A DNA stretch of 48,195 nucleotides from contig NZ_CADIJV010000036.1 of the NCBI RefSeq assembly GCF_902859765.1, positions 1-48,195 of the forward strand. Direction: 5' to 3'. The translations under genes were made by a program, and so were the position numbers. This document shows positions 8,429-16,168 of this stretch, in pieces (positions within the stretch are counted from its first letter, which is position 1; each line of letters starts with the position of its first letter). A model generated the notes under the pieces. That model was not told the origin of the DNA. It saw only the letters and a program-made list of their open reading frames with translations, and did no database searches. Source of the DNA: Achromobacter pulmonis (GTDB lineage: Bacteria > Pseudomonadota > Gammaproteobacteria > Burkholderiales > Burkholderiaceae_B).

Positions 8429-9958
8429 ATGACCTCCCTGCCTGCTTCCCCCGCCCCCAACCGCTGGCTGCAACTGCTGGCCGCCTGTCTCACCGCCGTG
8501 CTCATTCCCCTGTGCTTCACGGGCCCCGCCGTGGTGCTGCCTGCGATCAGCCAAGCGCTGGGCGGCACGCCGGTGCAACTGAACTGGATCCTCAATGGCT
8601 ACATCCTGGCCTACGGCAGCGTCATCATGGTGTCGGGCAGCCTCACCGATCTGTACGGCCCGCGCCGCGTCTGGCTGGGCGGACTGGCCTGGTTCTGCGT
8701 CTTCACCTTTCCCATCGCCTGGGCGCCGTCGGCCGGCTGGATCGACTTCCTGCGGCTGATGCAGGGCGTGGGCGGCGCGGCGGCCTTTGCCGCGGCCATG
8801 TCGTCGCTGGCGCCGCTGTTCCATGGCGCGGCCCGGGCCCGCGCCTTCAGTCTGCTGGGCACCACCTTCGGCATCGGCCTGTCGTTCGGGCCGCTGATTT
8901 CCGGCTGGCTGGTGCAGACGGCCGGCTGGCGCTGGGTCTTCCACGGCACCGGCCTGGTCGGCCTGCTCGGCCTGGCACTGGTGGCCGCCAGCGTTCGCGC
9001 CTCGACGGGCGCGGCCGGCGGCCGTTTCGACTGGCGCGGCGCGCTCAGCTTCACCGGCGCGCTGGGGCTGTTCACCTACGGCATGTTGCTGGCGCCCGAG
9101 AACGGCTGGCGCGACGCCGCCGTGGCCGGCTCGCTACTGGCGTCCGTGCTGCTGGGCGGTGCCTTCATCATCACCGAGACGCGCGCCTCGCATCCGATGC
9201 TGGACCTGTCGCTGTTTCGCAGCCCGCGCTTTGTCGGCGTGCAGGCCCTCGCCGCCTCGCCGGCCTTTCTCTTCATCGCGCTGATCGCCATCCTGCCCGG
9301 CCGCTTCATCGGCATCGACGGCCACAGCGCGCTGCGCGCCGGCCAACTGATGATGGGCCTGGCCACGCCGCTACTGGGGGTGCCGTTCCTGGCGGCGCTG
9401 CTGACGCGCCGCTTCAGCCCCGCCACGCTGTCCAGCACCGGACTGGTACTGGCCGCCGCCGGCCTGGCCTGGCTGGCGCACGACCTGGGCAGCGACGCCG
9501 ACGGGCTGTGGCTGCCGATGAGCCTCATCGGTATCGGCATCGGCTTGCCCTGGGGTCTGATGGACGCGATGGCGGTCAGCGTGGCGCCGCCCGAGCGCGT
9601 CGGCATGGCCACCGGCATCTTCAACACCGTGCGCGTGTCGGCCGATGGCGTCGCCATCGCGACCATCAGCGCCCTGCTGGCCACACTGATCCACGCCCAG
9701 GTCGCGCTCGCCCTGCCGGACGCCGGCGCCCAGGCCCTGTTGCAGGCCGCCAACCGTGCGGCGCTGGGCCAGTTGGACGAGGCCGGCGCGCTGCTGCCCG
9801 GCGCCAACGGCCTGCTGCACCAGGCCTACGATGCGGCCTTCGGGCAGGTGCTGTACGCCCTGGCCGGATTCGCGTTGTTGCTGGCCTTGCTGGTCCATGC
9901 CTTGCTGGCCAGGCCCGAGATGGCCCCGATGGCGCGAGCGCGGCCCCAGCCGCATTGA
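8429..9958 (+). CDS. MFS transporter, DHA2 (14-TM) drug-exporter type
   Basis: Inner-membrane proton-driven exporter of 509 residues. It is hydrophobic throughout with about 14 predicted membrane segments, including the motif-A loop GSLTDLYGPRRVW (about residues 70-82) and a motif-C-like TTFGIGLSFGPLISGW in TM5. The DHA2 family usually exports drugs or small organic molecules. No clear Shine-Dalgarno sequence precedes the ATG at 8429, so a weak or leaderless start is possible. Divergent from the LysR gene at 7352-8236, which is the probable regulator; the 192-base gap must hold both promoters, but I could not pick convincing -35/-10 pairs. Confidence 0.87.
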   Translation: MTSLPASPAPNRWLQLLAACLTAVLIPLCFTGPAVVLPAISQALGGTPVQLNWILNGYILAYGSVIMVSGSLTDLYGPRRVWLGGLAWFCVFTFPIAWAPSAGWIDFLRLMQGVGGAAAFAAAMSSLAPLFHGAARARAFSLLGTTFGIGLSFGPLISGWLVQTAGWRWVFHGTGLVGLLGLALVAASVRASTGAAGGRFDWRGALSFTGALGLFTYGMLLAPENGWRDAAVAGSLLASVLLGGAFIITETRASHPMLDLSLFRSPRFVGVQALAASPAFLFIALIAILPGRFIGIDGHSALRAGQLMMGLATPLLGVPFLAALLTRRFSPATLSSTGLVLAAAGLAWLAHDLGSDADGLWLPMSLIGIGIGLPWGLMDAMAVSVAPPERVGMATGIFNTVRVSADGVAIATISALLATLIHAQVALALPDAGAQALLQAANRAALGQLDEAGALLPGANGLLHQAYDAAFGQVLYALAGFALLLALLVHALLARPEMAPMARARPQPH

Positions 9959-10084
9959 ATGGCCGCCAAGCGGGAGCCGGCGCCCGCGCGCATGGAGCGG
10001 CGGCAGTTTGCGCCAGATCAATCCGTCCTGCCGCCGTCGCGCCCTACTATTCGCGCTGCCGTGACATGCCGCCAGGAGATTTTT

Positions 10085-10495
10085 TTGTCCGAACCCGACA
10101 TCTGCACCGAAACCGAGATCCGCGACCTGGTGCATGCGTTCTACGCCAAGGCGCGCGCCGACAATGCGCTGGGGCCGGTGTTCGCGTCCCAGGTACACGA
10201 TTGGGACCAACACCTGGCGACCCTGTCGGACTTCTGGTCCGCGGTGCTGCTAGGCACCCGCCGTTTCACCGGCATGCCGATGCCCAAGCACGTGGCCATG
10301 CCGCACTTGAGCGCCGCGCTGTTCGAACGCTGGCTGGCGCTTTGGGGCGAGACCCTGGCGGCGCTACCCAATCGCGCCTTGGCCGATGCCGCCGGCGAAA
10401 TGGCCAAGCGCATGGCGCGCAGCCTGTGGTATGGCTACCAGCTCAGCCGCGACCCGGCACAACAGCCGACCGAATTGCGCCCCACGACCTTCTAG
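10085..10495 (+). CDS. Group III truncated haemoglobin
   Basis: Small haem-binding globin of 136 residues. The start is a TTG at 10085 with AGGAG six bases upstream; the open frame reaches back to 9959 directly after the exporter stop, but that extension has no globin similarity. Landmarks align with Campylobacter Ctb: Y20 (B10), FW at 50-51, the proximal His H69 in MPKH, and W83 in ERWLALW (G8). Group III globins bind O2 and NO with high affinity and are linked to nitrosative or low-oxygen stress. It lies 126 bases after the exporter stop, possibly on the same transcript. No separate promoter recognised. Confidence 0.85.
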   Translation: MSEPDICTETEIRDLVHAFYAKARADNALGPVFASQVHDWDQHLATLSDFWSAVLLGTRRFTGMPMPKHVAMPHLSAALFERWLALWGETLAALPNRALADAAGEMAKRMARSLWYGYQLSRDPAQQPTELRPTTF

Positions 10496-10531
10496 GGCCA
10501 GGGCCTGCCCCGCGGGCGCCCGGCGGCGGCC

Positions 10532-12802
10532 CTAATCCACCCGCCACCAACTGGGCAGCAGGTTGCGCACCTTGGCGCGGCGGTAGCGGTCATCGATGAG
10601 ATGCACCGTGCCCACGTCCTGCTCGGTGCGGATCACGCGGCCGGCGGCCTGCACCACCTTCTGCATGCCGGGATAGAGATAGGTGTAGTCGTAGCCCTGC
10701 GCCTCGCCATAGCGCCGCGCCATGGCGCGTTTGATGTTCTCGTTGATGGCATTGACCTGCGGCAATCCCAGGGTGGCGATGAAGGCGCCGATCAGGCGCT
10801 TGCCAGGCAGGTCCACCCCCTCAGAAAACGCACCGCCCAGCACCGCGAAGCCGACCCCCTGGCCGCTTTCGGTGAACCGCGCCAGGAACGCGGCGCGGCC
10901 GGGCTCGTCCATGCCCGGCGTCTGCAGCCAGATCGGCACTTGCGGATGGCGCAGCCGCATCAGCTCGGCGACCTGCCGCAGGTAGTCGAAGCTGCTCAGG
11001 AAGCCCAGGTAATTGCCCGGCCGGCGCGCGTATTCGGCCGCGATCAGGTCGGTGATGGGCGCCAGCGAACGCTCACGGTCGCGATAGCGGGTGGACACGT
11101 GGCCCACCACCCTCACTGCCAGTTGCTCGGCCTGGAACGGCGCGGCCACGTCGATCCAGGCCGTGTCCTGCGGCAGGCCCAGGGTGTCGCGGTAGAACTG
11201 CTGCGGGCTCAGCGTGCCGGAAAACAGCACCGTGGCATGGGCCGCCGCATGGCGCGCCGCCAGGTACGGGGCCGGCACCACATTGCGCACGCAGAGCGTG
11301 GAAGGCGGCGTCTTGGCCCCATGCCCCGCGCCCGCGGCCCGGGTCACGTCGAACAGCGCATGCGGGCCGAACTGCTCGGCCAGCCGCAGGAAATGCAGCG
11401 CTTCGAAGTAGAACGCCAGCACCGGATCGTCCTGGGCCAGCGGCGACTCGCCCAGGTAGTCGGTGATGGCGGCCACCGCCTTCTGCACCGCCGCCAGCAC
11501 GCCGGCCGGCGCCTCGTCGTAGGCCTGGTAGGCCTCGGCCTGCTTCTTGTTGAGCGCCGTCCAGGAACGCTGCAGGCCGTCCAGCGGCTTTTTCAGCGGC
11601 TTGGGCGCGGCCTGCCGCGCCGCCGCCAGGCCCAGCGGGTTCAATTCGCCCGTATACATGCGACGGGCGCGATCAACCAGGTTGTGCGCCTCGTCCACCA
11701 GCACCGCCACCTTCCACTGGTGGGCCTGCGCCAGCGCGTGCAACATGGCGGTGGCGTCGTAGTAGTAGTTGTAGTCGCCTACCACCACATCGCTCCAGCG
11801 GATCAGCTCCTGCGAGAGGTAATACGGGCATACCTGGTGGGCCCGGGCCGTGGCGCGCACCGCCGGCGCGTCCAGCCGCGCCTGCGCCAGCGCCGCTTCG
11901 CGCGCTGCCGGCAAGCGGTCGTAGAAGCCCTGCGCCAACGGGCAGGAGTCGCCGTGGCAGGCTTTGTCCGGATGCTCGCAGGTCTTGTCGCGCGCCTGCA
12001 GGTCGAGCACCCGCAGGCGGGGCTGCGCGGGCTGGGCGTTCAGGCTGTCCAGCGCCGCCAGCGCCAGGCCCCGGCCCGAGCCCTTGGCGGCCAGGAAGAA
12101 GACCTTGTCCAGCCCGGTGCCCGGCGCCGCCTTGAGCAGCGGGAACAACGTGCCCAGCGTCTTGCCGATGCCGGTGGGCGCCTGCGCCATCAGGCAGCGG
12201 CCATCGCGCGCCGCGCGGTACACGGACACCGCCAGCTCGCGCTGCCCGCTGCGGAACTCCCCATGCGGGAACGCCAGCCGTTCCAGTGCCGCGTCGCGCG
12301 CCTGGCGATGCGCCAGCTCCGTGCGGGACCAGTCCAGAAAACGCGCGCATTGTTCCCGGAAAAAGGCCGCCAGCCAGGCGGCGTCGCGCGTTTCGGCCAG
12401 CACGGTTTCTTCTTCGGTGGCCACGTTGAAGTACACCAGCGCCACACGAATCTGCGACAGCCCGCGCGCCAGGCACAGCAGGTGCGCATAGACCCGCGCC
12501 TGGGCCCAGTGCGCGGCGCGGTGATTGTCGCGCACGCTGTCGAAGCGGCCGCGATAGGTCTTGATTTCCTCGAGCTGGTTGGCCACCGGGTCATAGCCGT
12601 CGGCGCGTCCCCGCACCAGCAGGTTGTCGTGCTGGCCGGTCAGCGCCACCTCGGTTTCATAGGCCGGGCCACGCCGGCCCGTCACGGCGGCGTGGCCGGC
12701 CATGCCCTCCAGGCCGCTGGGGGCGGGCGTGAAGCGCAGGTCCAGGTCGCCTTCGCGGGCCGTGAACTCGCACAGCGCCCGTACCGCCACCGTGTACGTC
12801 AT
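10532..12802 (-). CDS. Nuclease-helicase: PD-(D/E)XK domain fused to XPD/DinG-like Fe-S helicase
   Basis: DNA repair enzyme of 756 residues. An N-terminal RecB/Cas4-like nuclease is visible: GRADGYD (D68), LEEIK (E79, K81) and QARVY (Q101, Y105). A superfamily 2 XPD/Rad3-type helicase follows, with Walker A APTGIGKT (208-215), four candidate Fe-S cysteines C275, C282, C287 and C325, the Walker B DEAH box (370-373), and C-terminal motifs SEGVDLPGKRL and QAAGRVIRTEQD. The ATG at 12802 overlaps the FAN1-like gene stop as ATGA, so the two are translationally coupled. Polarity is probably 5'-3' as in XPD and DinG. Ordinary DinG and YoaA lack the nuclease domain. Confidence 0.87.
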   Translation of the reverse strand: MTYTVAVRALCEFTAREGDLDLRFTPAPSGLEGMAGHAAVTGRRGPAYETEVALTGQHDNLLVRGRADGYDPVANQLEEIKTYRGRFDSVRDNHRAAHWAQARVYAHLLCLARGLSQIRVALVYFNVATEEETVLAETRDAAWLAAFFREQCARFLDWSRTELAHRQARDAALERLAFPHGEFRSGQRELAVSVYRAARDGRCLMAQAPTGIGKTLGTLFPLLKAAPGTGLDKVFFLAAKGSGRGLALAALDSLNAQPAQPRLRVLDLQARDKTCEHPDKACHGDSCPLAQGFYDRLPAAREAALAQARLDAPAVRATARAHQVCPYYLSQELIRWSDVVVGDYNYYYDATAMLHALAQAHQWKVAVLVDEAHNLVDRARRMYTGELNPLGLAAARQAAPKPLKKPLDGLQRSWTALNKKQAEAYQAYDEAPAGVLAAVQKAVAAITDYLGESPLAQDDPVLAFYFEALHFLRLAEQFGPHALFDVTRAAGAGHGAKTPPSTLCVRNVVPAPYLAARHAAAHATVLFSGTLSPQQFYRDTLGLPQDTAWIDVAAPFQAEQLAVRVVGHVSTRYRDRERSLAPITDLIAAEYARRPGNYLGFLSSFDYLRQVAELMRLRHPQVPIWLQTPGMDEPGRAAFLARFTESGQGVGFAVLGGAFSEGVDLPGKRLIGAFIATLGLPQVNAINENIKRAMARRYGEAQGYDYTYLYPGMQKVVQAAGRVIRTEQDVGTVHLIDDRYRRAKVRNLLPSWWRVD

Positions 12803-14487
12803 ACTCCTGGCCCCCGCCACCTGACATGGCAGACCCGCACCGGCATGCCATGCTCGGCGCAATAGTCCAGCCAGCGGATCTGGTTGTCCTGCAGCTTGTC
12901 GCCCGGCCCCTTGATCTCGATGAGTTCATAGCCGGGCGCCTGCGCCTGGAAGCGGATCAGATCGGGCAGACCCGAGCGGTTGGCCTTGACGTCGCGCAGC
13001 AGCCGCAAGAAGAACCGCTTCAGGTGCTGCGGCGGCAGATGAGCGAGCGCCTGTTCCAGCAGCGCTTCGTCCAGCGCCCCCCAGAAAACGAAAGGCGATT
13101 GCACGCCCTGCTTGTCGGCATAGCGGCGGCGGATGGTGTCGCGGTACTCGCCCGTGTCGAGTTGCGCCAGGCAGGCAGCGAACAGCGCCTCGCGGCGGGC
13201 ATGGAAGTCGGGCGCGTCCAGGTCGGCCGGGCCGCGCTGGAACGGGTGAAAAAACGCGCCTGGCAAGGGCGCGAACACCGCCGGCCAGCACAACAGGCCG
13301 AACAGGGAATTGATCAGCGCGTTCTCGACGTAATGCACGGGCGCATCGTCGCAATGGAGATGGTCGCGGGCGGCCAATTCCACCGGCCTGGGCGGCTCGG
13401 GGCGATCCAGTTCCAGGTCGAACCGCAGCACCCGCGGCGGCGCCGGACGCGGCGCCGCCTGACCCGCCTTGCGGCGCAGGCGCGGCAGCATGCGCGCCAG
13501 CCGTTGGGATTCTTCCTCGCTTTCCGGCTCGGCTTCGGCCTGCAAGGCCAGCGCCAGCGCCTGATCGAAGCGCGCCATGCGCTCATACACCCGGATACGC
13601 CGATGACGCGCCCCGGGATACGCGCACAGGCCGTACACCTGTTCGGCCGCCTGCCAATCCTGCGCGCGTTCGCAGGCCTGACCCAGGCGCAGCAATACCT
13701 TGGCGCGACGCTTCTCCAGCCAGGCGTTGTCGCTGGCGCATTCGGCCACCGCGCGCAGCTGGGCCTCCACATCCAGGCCCTGGTCCAGTGCCTGCCGGCA
13801 GGCGTGCAGCGCCAGATAACGGTCGACATCGCCGCGCGCCTGGAAAGCCCGCGACGATGGCTCGAACGGCACGGCTTCATACTGGAAGACTCCCAGATCG
13901 GCCAGCACGAACGCTGACCAGTCCTGGTGCAGGTTTCCGAAGAACATCAGCCGGAACCGTTCGCATAGATCGGCGATCGCCACCCGCCATGCCGGGTCGG
14001 CGGGTACGCCGGCCGCCGCGCCCGATACCCAGCAGGCATGAGGCCGGGCCTCGGGATGGCGGGCGCGCAGCGCTTCGAGCAGATCCGCCTTGCGTCCCGC
14101 CCCCTTGGCCGCGGGGATGGCGAACAGCCGGTCCAGTTCGGGCCGCGTATGCAAGGCGAACAGCTCGTCCAGCGTCATCGGGGCATCGGCGTCCAGCCAA
14201 CCCAGCGCCAGCAATGGCGCGGCGGCCTCGGCCGTGCCGGGGATTTCCTCGTACACCAGACGGCTGGCGCGGAACCAGGGCCCGCGCCGCATCAGCATGC
14301 GCACCAGCAACGCCCGCGATGCCTGCGGCAGGCCGGTGAAATCCGCCATGAAGCGGCGTTCACGATCGTCCAGCAGATCGGCATAGCGGTCGCCGACCCA
14401 CGCCAGGGCGCGCTGGAAATTGTGCAGGTAGTAGTAGCGGTGCGCGGGCAACATCGACCGGAAAATGACTGGATATTTATCCAGCAA
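12799..14487 (-). CDS. FAN1-like structure-specific nuclease (VRR-NUC domain)
   Basis: Bacterial homologue of Fanconi-associated nuclease 1, which cuts branched and cross-linked DNA. About 562 residues: an N-terminal helical DNA-binding region (YYYLHNFQRALAWVGDRY), a TPR-like middle (about 240-330), and a C-terminal VRR-NUC domain with the active-site set P508-D509, E524-I525-K526 and a following Q in KLQDNQIRW. Start uncertain: TTG at 14487 (numbering used here) or ATG at 14454; neither has a strong Shine-Dalgarno site. It follows the P-loop kinase by 36 bases and overlaps the nuclease-helicase by 4, so the three form one transcription unit. Function in interstrand crosslink repair is inferred from PaFAN1 and human FAN1. 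Confidence 0.87.
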   Translation of the reverse strand: MLDKYPVIFRSMLPAHRYYYLHNFQRALAWVGDRYADLLDDRERRFMADFTGLPQASRALLVRMLMRRGPWFRASRLVYEEIPGTAEAAAPLLALGWLDADAPMTLDELFALHTRPELDRLFAIPAAKGAGRKADLLEALRARHPEARPHACWVSGAAAGVPADPAWRVAIADLCERFRLMFFGNLHQDWSAFVLADLGVFQYEAVPFEPSSRAFQARGDVDRYLALHACRQALDQGLDVEAQLRAVAECASDNAWLEKRRAKVLLRLGQACERAQDWQAAEQVYGLCAYPGARHRRIRVYERMARFDQALALALQAEAEPESEEESQRLARMLPRLRRKAGQAAPRPAPPRVLRFDLELDRPEPPRPVELAARDHLHCDDAPVHYVENALINSLFGLLCWPAVFAPLPGAFFHPFQRGPADLDAPDFHARREALFAACLAQLDTGEYRDTIRRRYADKQGVQSPFVFWGALDEALLEQALAHLPPQHLKRFFLRLLRDVKANRSGLPDLIRFQAQAPGYELIEIKGPGDKLQDNQIRWLDYCAEHGMPVRVCHVRWRGPGV

Positions 14488-14523
14488 TCATAGCAGGCCG
14501 CCGCACCATCCCGAACCCTCGGC

Positions 14524-15033
14524 TTACCCCTGCCCGTAGCGCACGATCTCGAACCCCTCGTCGTCCTGCGGTGCCACGAAATACGCCGTGATGGCGTCGT
14601 ACTGCGCCTCGCTGGTGGTGAACGGATGCGTGCCGGATTGATTGCGGGCCCGCAACCGCGCCTTGCAGACCGCGTCGGGCAGATCCAGGAAATGCAGTTG
14701 GTGGCGGCACCCCGCCGCGTCGACCACCTGGCGCAGCCACGCCCGGCTGGCACGCGTGTTGGCGGGAAAATCCAGCACCACCGACAACCCCGCCCGGACC
14801 AGCGCGGCGACATGGCCGCCCATCGCCTGGCGCAGGCGGCCGGCACAGCGCGCATAATCCGCCACCTCGCGGATCTCGCCGGGGTACAGGGCCGCCAGCC
14901 AGGCATCCTCGCTGATCAGCACGGTGCGCGGTAGCGATGCCAGCCGCACCGCCAGGGTCGATTTGCCAGCGCCGATCTTGCCGCACAGCAAGTGCAGCAC
15001 GGCGGCTGGGGACGATTCGGAATGTGATTGCAT
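14524..15033 (-). CDS. P-loop kinase-like ATPase (AAA_33 type)
   Basis: Small nucleotide-binding protein of 169 residues. Walker A is GKIGAGKST at about residues 18-26; a second acidic motif VVLDFPANT (about 85-93) and an Arg-rich lid (ARLRARNQSG) give the layout of polynucleotide-kinase or gluconate-kinase-like folds. The substrate is not known. Start at the ATG at 15033 with CGAGG upstream. It precedes the FAN1-like and nuclease-helicase genes by 36 bases on the same strand; a link to DNA-end processing (for example 5'-OH phosphorylation) is possible but only inferred. Its 5' side carries a rho-independent terminator and a mini-ORF with a good promoter. Confidence 0.75.
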   Translation of the reverse strand: MQSHSESSPAAVLHLLCGKIGAGKSTLAVRLASLPRTVLISEDAWLAALYPGEIREVADYARCAGRLRQAMGGHVAALVRAGLSVVLDFPANTRASRAWLRQVVDAAGCRHQLHFLDLPDAVCKARLRARNQSGTHPFTTSEAQYDAITAYFVAPQDDEGFEIVRYGQG

Positions 15034-15069
15034 GGCATGCCTCGGAAAAAAACCAATCGGCGAGCCAAC

Positions 15070-15092
15070 AAAAAACCCGCCGCTGGCGGGTT
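15070..15092 (-). terminator. Rho-independent terminator in the kinase 5' leader
   Basis: Eight-bp perfect stem (AACCCGCC / GGCGGGTT) with a 3-base loop. On the minus strand it runs into TTTTTT, so it terminates minus-strand transcription 37 bases before the kinase ATG. It ends no annotated upstream gene, so it either ends a small RNA starting near 15179 or works as an attenuator. Confidence 0.7.
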
Positions 15093-15116
15093 GATGTCGC
15101 GATGATCCGACGCGCG

Positions 15117-15179
15117 CTAACCCACCCTGTTGCCAATGGGGGGAATAATCGCGGCGGACGGACGCGGCAGGCGCTTCAT
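15117..15179 (-). CDS. Candidate 20-codon leader peptide (leaderless)
   Basis: ATG at 15179 to TAG at 15117: a 20-residue peptide beginning MKRLPRPSAA with Ile-Ile-Pro-Pro-Ile near its centre. The predicted transcription start from the promoter at 15186-15214 falls on or next to the A of the ATG, so the ORF would be leaderless. The stop is 24 bases before the terminator stem. This geometry is that of an attenuator leader peptide, but codon bias toward one amino acid is weak, so it could equally be the non-coding 5' part of a small RNA. Confidence 0.3.
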   Translation of the reverse strand: MKRLPRPSAAIIPPIGNRVG

Positions 15180-15185
15180 GCGATG

Positions 15186-15214
15186 ATAATGCCCGCCGCC
15201 CGCGCCGCCGTCAA
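15186..15214 (-). promoter_or_regulatory. Sigma70-type promoter for the leader/small RNA upstream of the kinase
   Basis: Minus strand: TTGACG (15214-15209, 5 of 6), 17-base spacer, CATTAT (15191-15186, 4 of 6). Spacing is ideal. The expected start is at about 15179. Confidence 0.5.
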
Positions 15215-15266
15215 ACCGGCCGCCTTCCGCGTTGCCGATTTCCCGTGCCACCCCACCCAGGAACCC

Positions 15267-15782
15267 ATGCCCGCCGCTCCCGTCACCCTGCGCCAGGCGA
15301 CCGCCCGCGACGCCGACACCATCGCCGCCATGCACGCCGCCAGTTGGGCCGCCACTTATCGCGGCCTGCTGCCCGATGGCTTCCTTGACGCCGGCCTGGC
15401 CGACAATCGCCGGGTGCACTGGCAGGAGCAACTGCGCGGGAGCGATGCCGACGCGCAGGCGGTATTCATCGCCGAACAGGCCGGACAGCCGATCGGTTTC
15501 GTCTGCGCCAAGCAGGAACGCGACCATCCTGACGACGTCCTGCTGGACAACCTGCACGTACTGGCGCCGCATCAGGGCGCTGGCGCCGGCAAGCTGATGG
15601 TGGCGCGCGCCACCGACTGGGCCCGCGCCCGCGGCGCATCGCGGCTGTACCTGTACGCCCTGGAAGGCAACAACCGCGCCATCGCGTTCTACGAACGCCA
15701 GGGCTGGCGGCACACCGGCACCGAAAGTGACCAGATCGGCGGCATCGCCGTGCAGGCGCGTCGCTACGAGCGGCCGGTGTAG
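15267..15782 (+). CDS. GNAT-family N-acetyltransferase
   Basis: Acetyl-CoA dependent N-acetyltransferase of 171 residues. Motif A is seen as LDNLHVLAPHQGAGAGKLM (about 90-108), where the usual Q/R-x-x-G-x-G/A acetyl-CoA loop reads HQGAGAGK, and motif B as LYALEGNNRAIAFYERQGW. The acceptor cannot be predicted; it resembles RimI/PhnO-like single-domain enzymes. The start is the ATG at 15267 with AGGA five bases upstream; the open frame continues upstream over the divergent promoter and is not likely coding there. Divergent from the kinase-FAN1-helicase unit. Confidence 0.82.
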   Translation: MPAAPVTLRQATARDADTIAAMHAASWAATYRGLLPDGFLDAGLADNRRVHWQEQLRGSDADAQAVFIAEQAGQPIGFVCAKQERDHPDDVLLDNLHVLAPHQGAGAGKLMVARATDWARARGASRLYLYALEGNNRAIAFYERQGWRHTGTESDQIGGIAVQARRYERPV

Positions 15783-15873
15783 CGACACGCGCCCCGGATT
15801 GCGAGTAAGGTATGCCTGAGAGGCCTTCATCGTCCGGCACGCCGGCCCGTGCCACCTGCAGGAACCGCGCATC

Positions 15874-16116
15874 ATGACTACCCTTCACCCGGCACTGCGC
15901 CCCCTCCTGGCCGCGATTGCCTGTGCATCGCTCGCCAGCTGCGCCAACCCGCCGGCCCGCGGCACGGATCTGGACTATCGCAGCCGCCCGCCCTCGGCCA
16001 CGCAGGGCGCGACCAGCGCCCCGGGCCAACGCCTGAACATCCAGACCGGCGAGGGTGAACGCCTGAATCTGCCCTGGTTCATCCAGGACACGCAGAACCT
16101 GATCAATCGCCAGTGA
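15874..16116 (+). CDS. Small lipoprotein of unknown function
   Basis: Eighty-residue protein with a lipoprotein signal: hydrophobic segment (LLAAIACASLASC) ending in the lipobox L-A-S-C with Cys at residue 23. The mature part is short, polar and Pro/Ser/Gln-rich with no recognised domain. AGGA lies upstream of the ATG at 15874. It follows the GNAT gene by 91 bases on the same strand. Its end faces the cytochrome c gene, with a strong 10-bp hairpin in between. Function not recognised. Confidence 0.7.
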   Translation: MTTLHPALRPLLAAIACASLASCANPPARGTDLDYRSRPPSATQGATSAPGQRLNIQTGEGERLNLPWFIQDTQNLINRQ

Positions 16117-16138
16117 GCCTGGCGGGGCGCATCAGCGC

Positions 16139-16162
16139 GCCGCGGGCCGGGCGGCCCGCGGC
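16139..16162. terminator. Hairpin between convergent lipoprotein and cytochrome c genes
   Basis: Perfect 10-bp GC stem (GCCGCGGGCC / GGCCCGCGGC) with a 4-base loop in the 52-base convergent gap. Neither strand has a T-tract after it, so it may act as a 3'-end stabiliser rather than a classical terminator. Confidence 0.4.
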
Positions 16163-16168
16163 GGGCGA

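Noticed and set aside
9959-10084. Upstream extension of the truncated haemoglobin from an ATG right after the exporter stop
   Set aside because: The added 42 residues are Arg/Pro-rich and outside the globin fold; the TTG at 10085 has a good ribosome site.
10601-12865. 754-codon plus-strand frame opposite the nuclease-helicase
   Set aside because: No recognisable domain, composition typical of antisense frames; all helicase motifs are on the minus strand.
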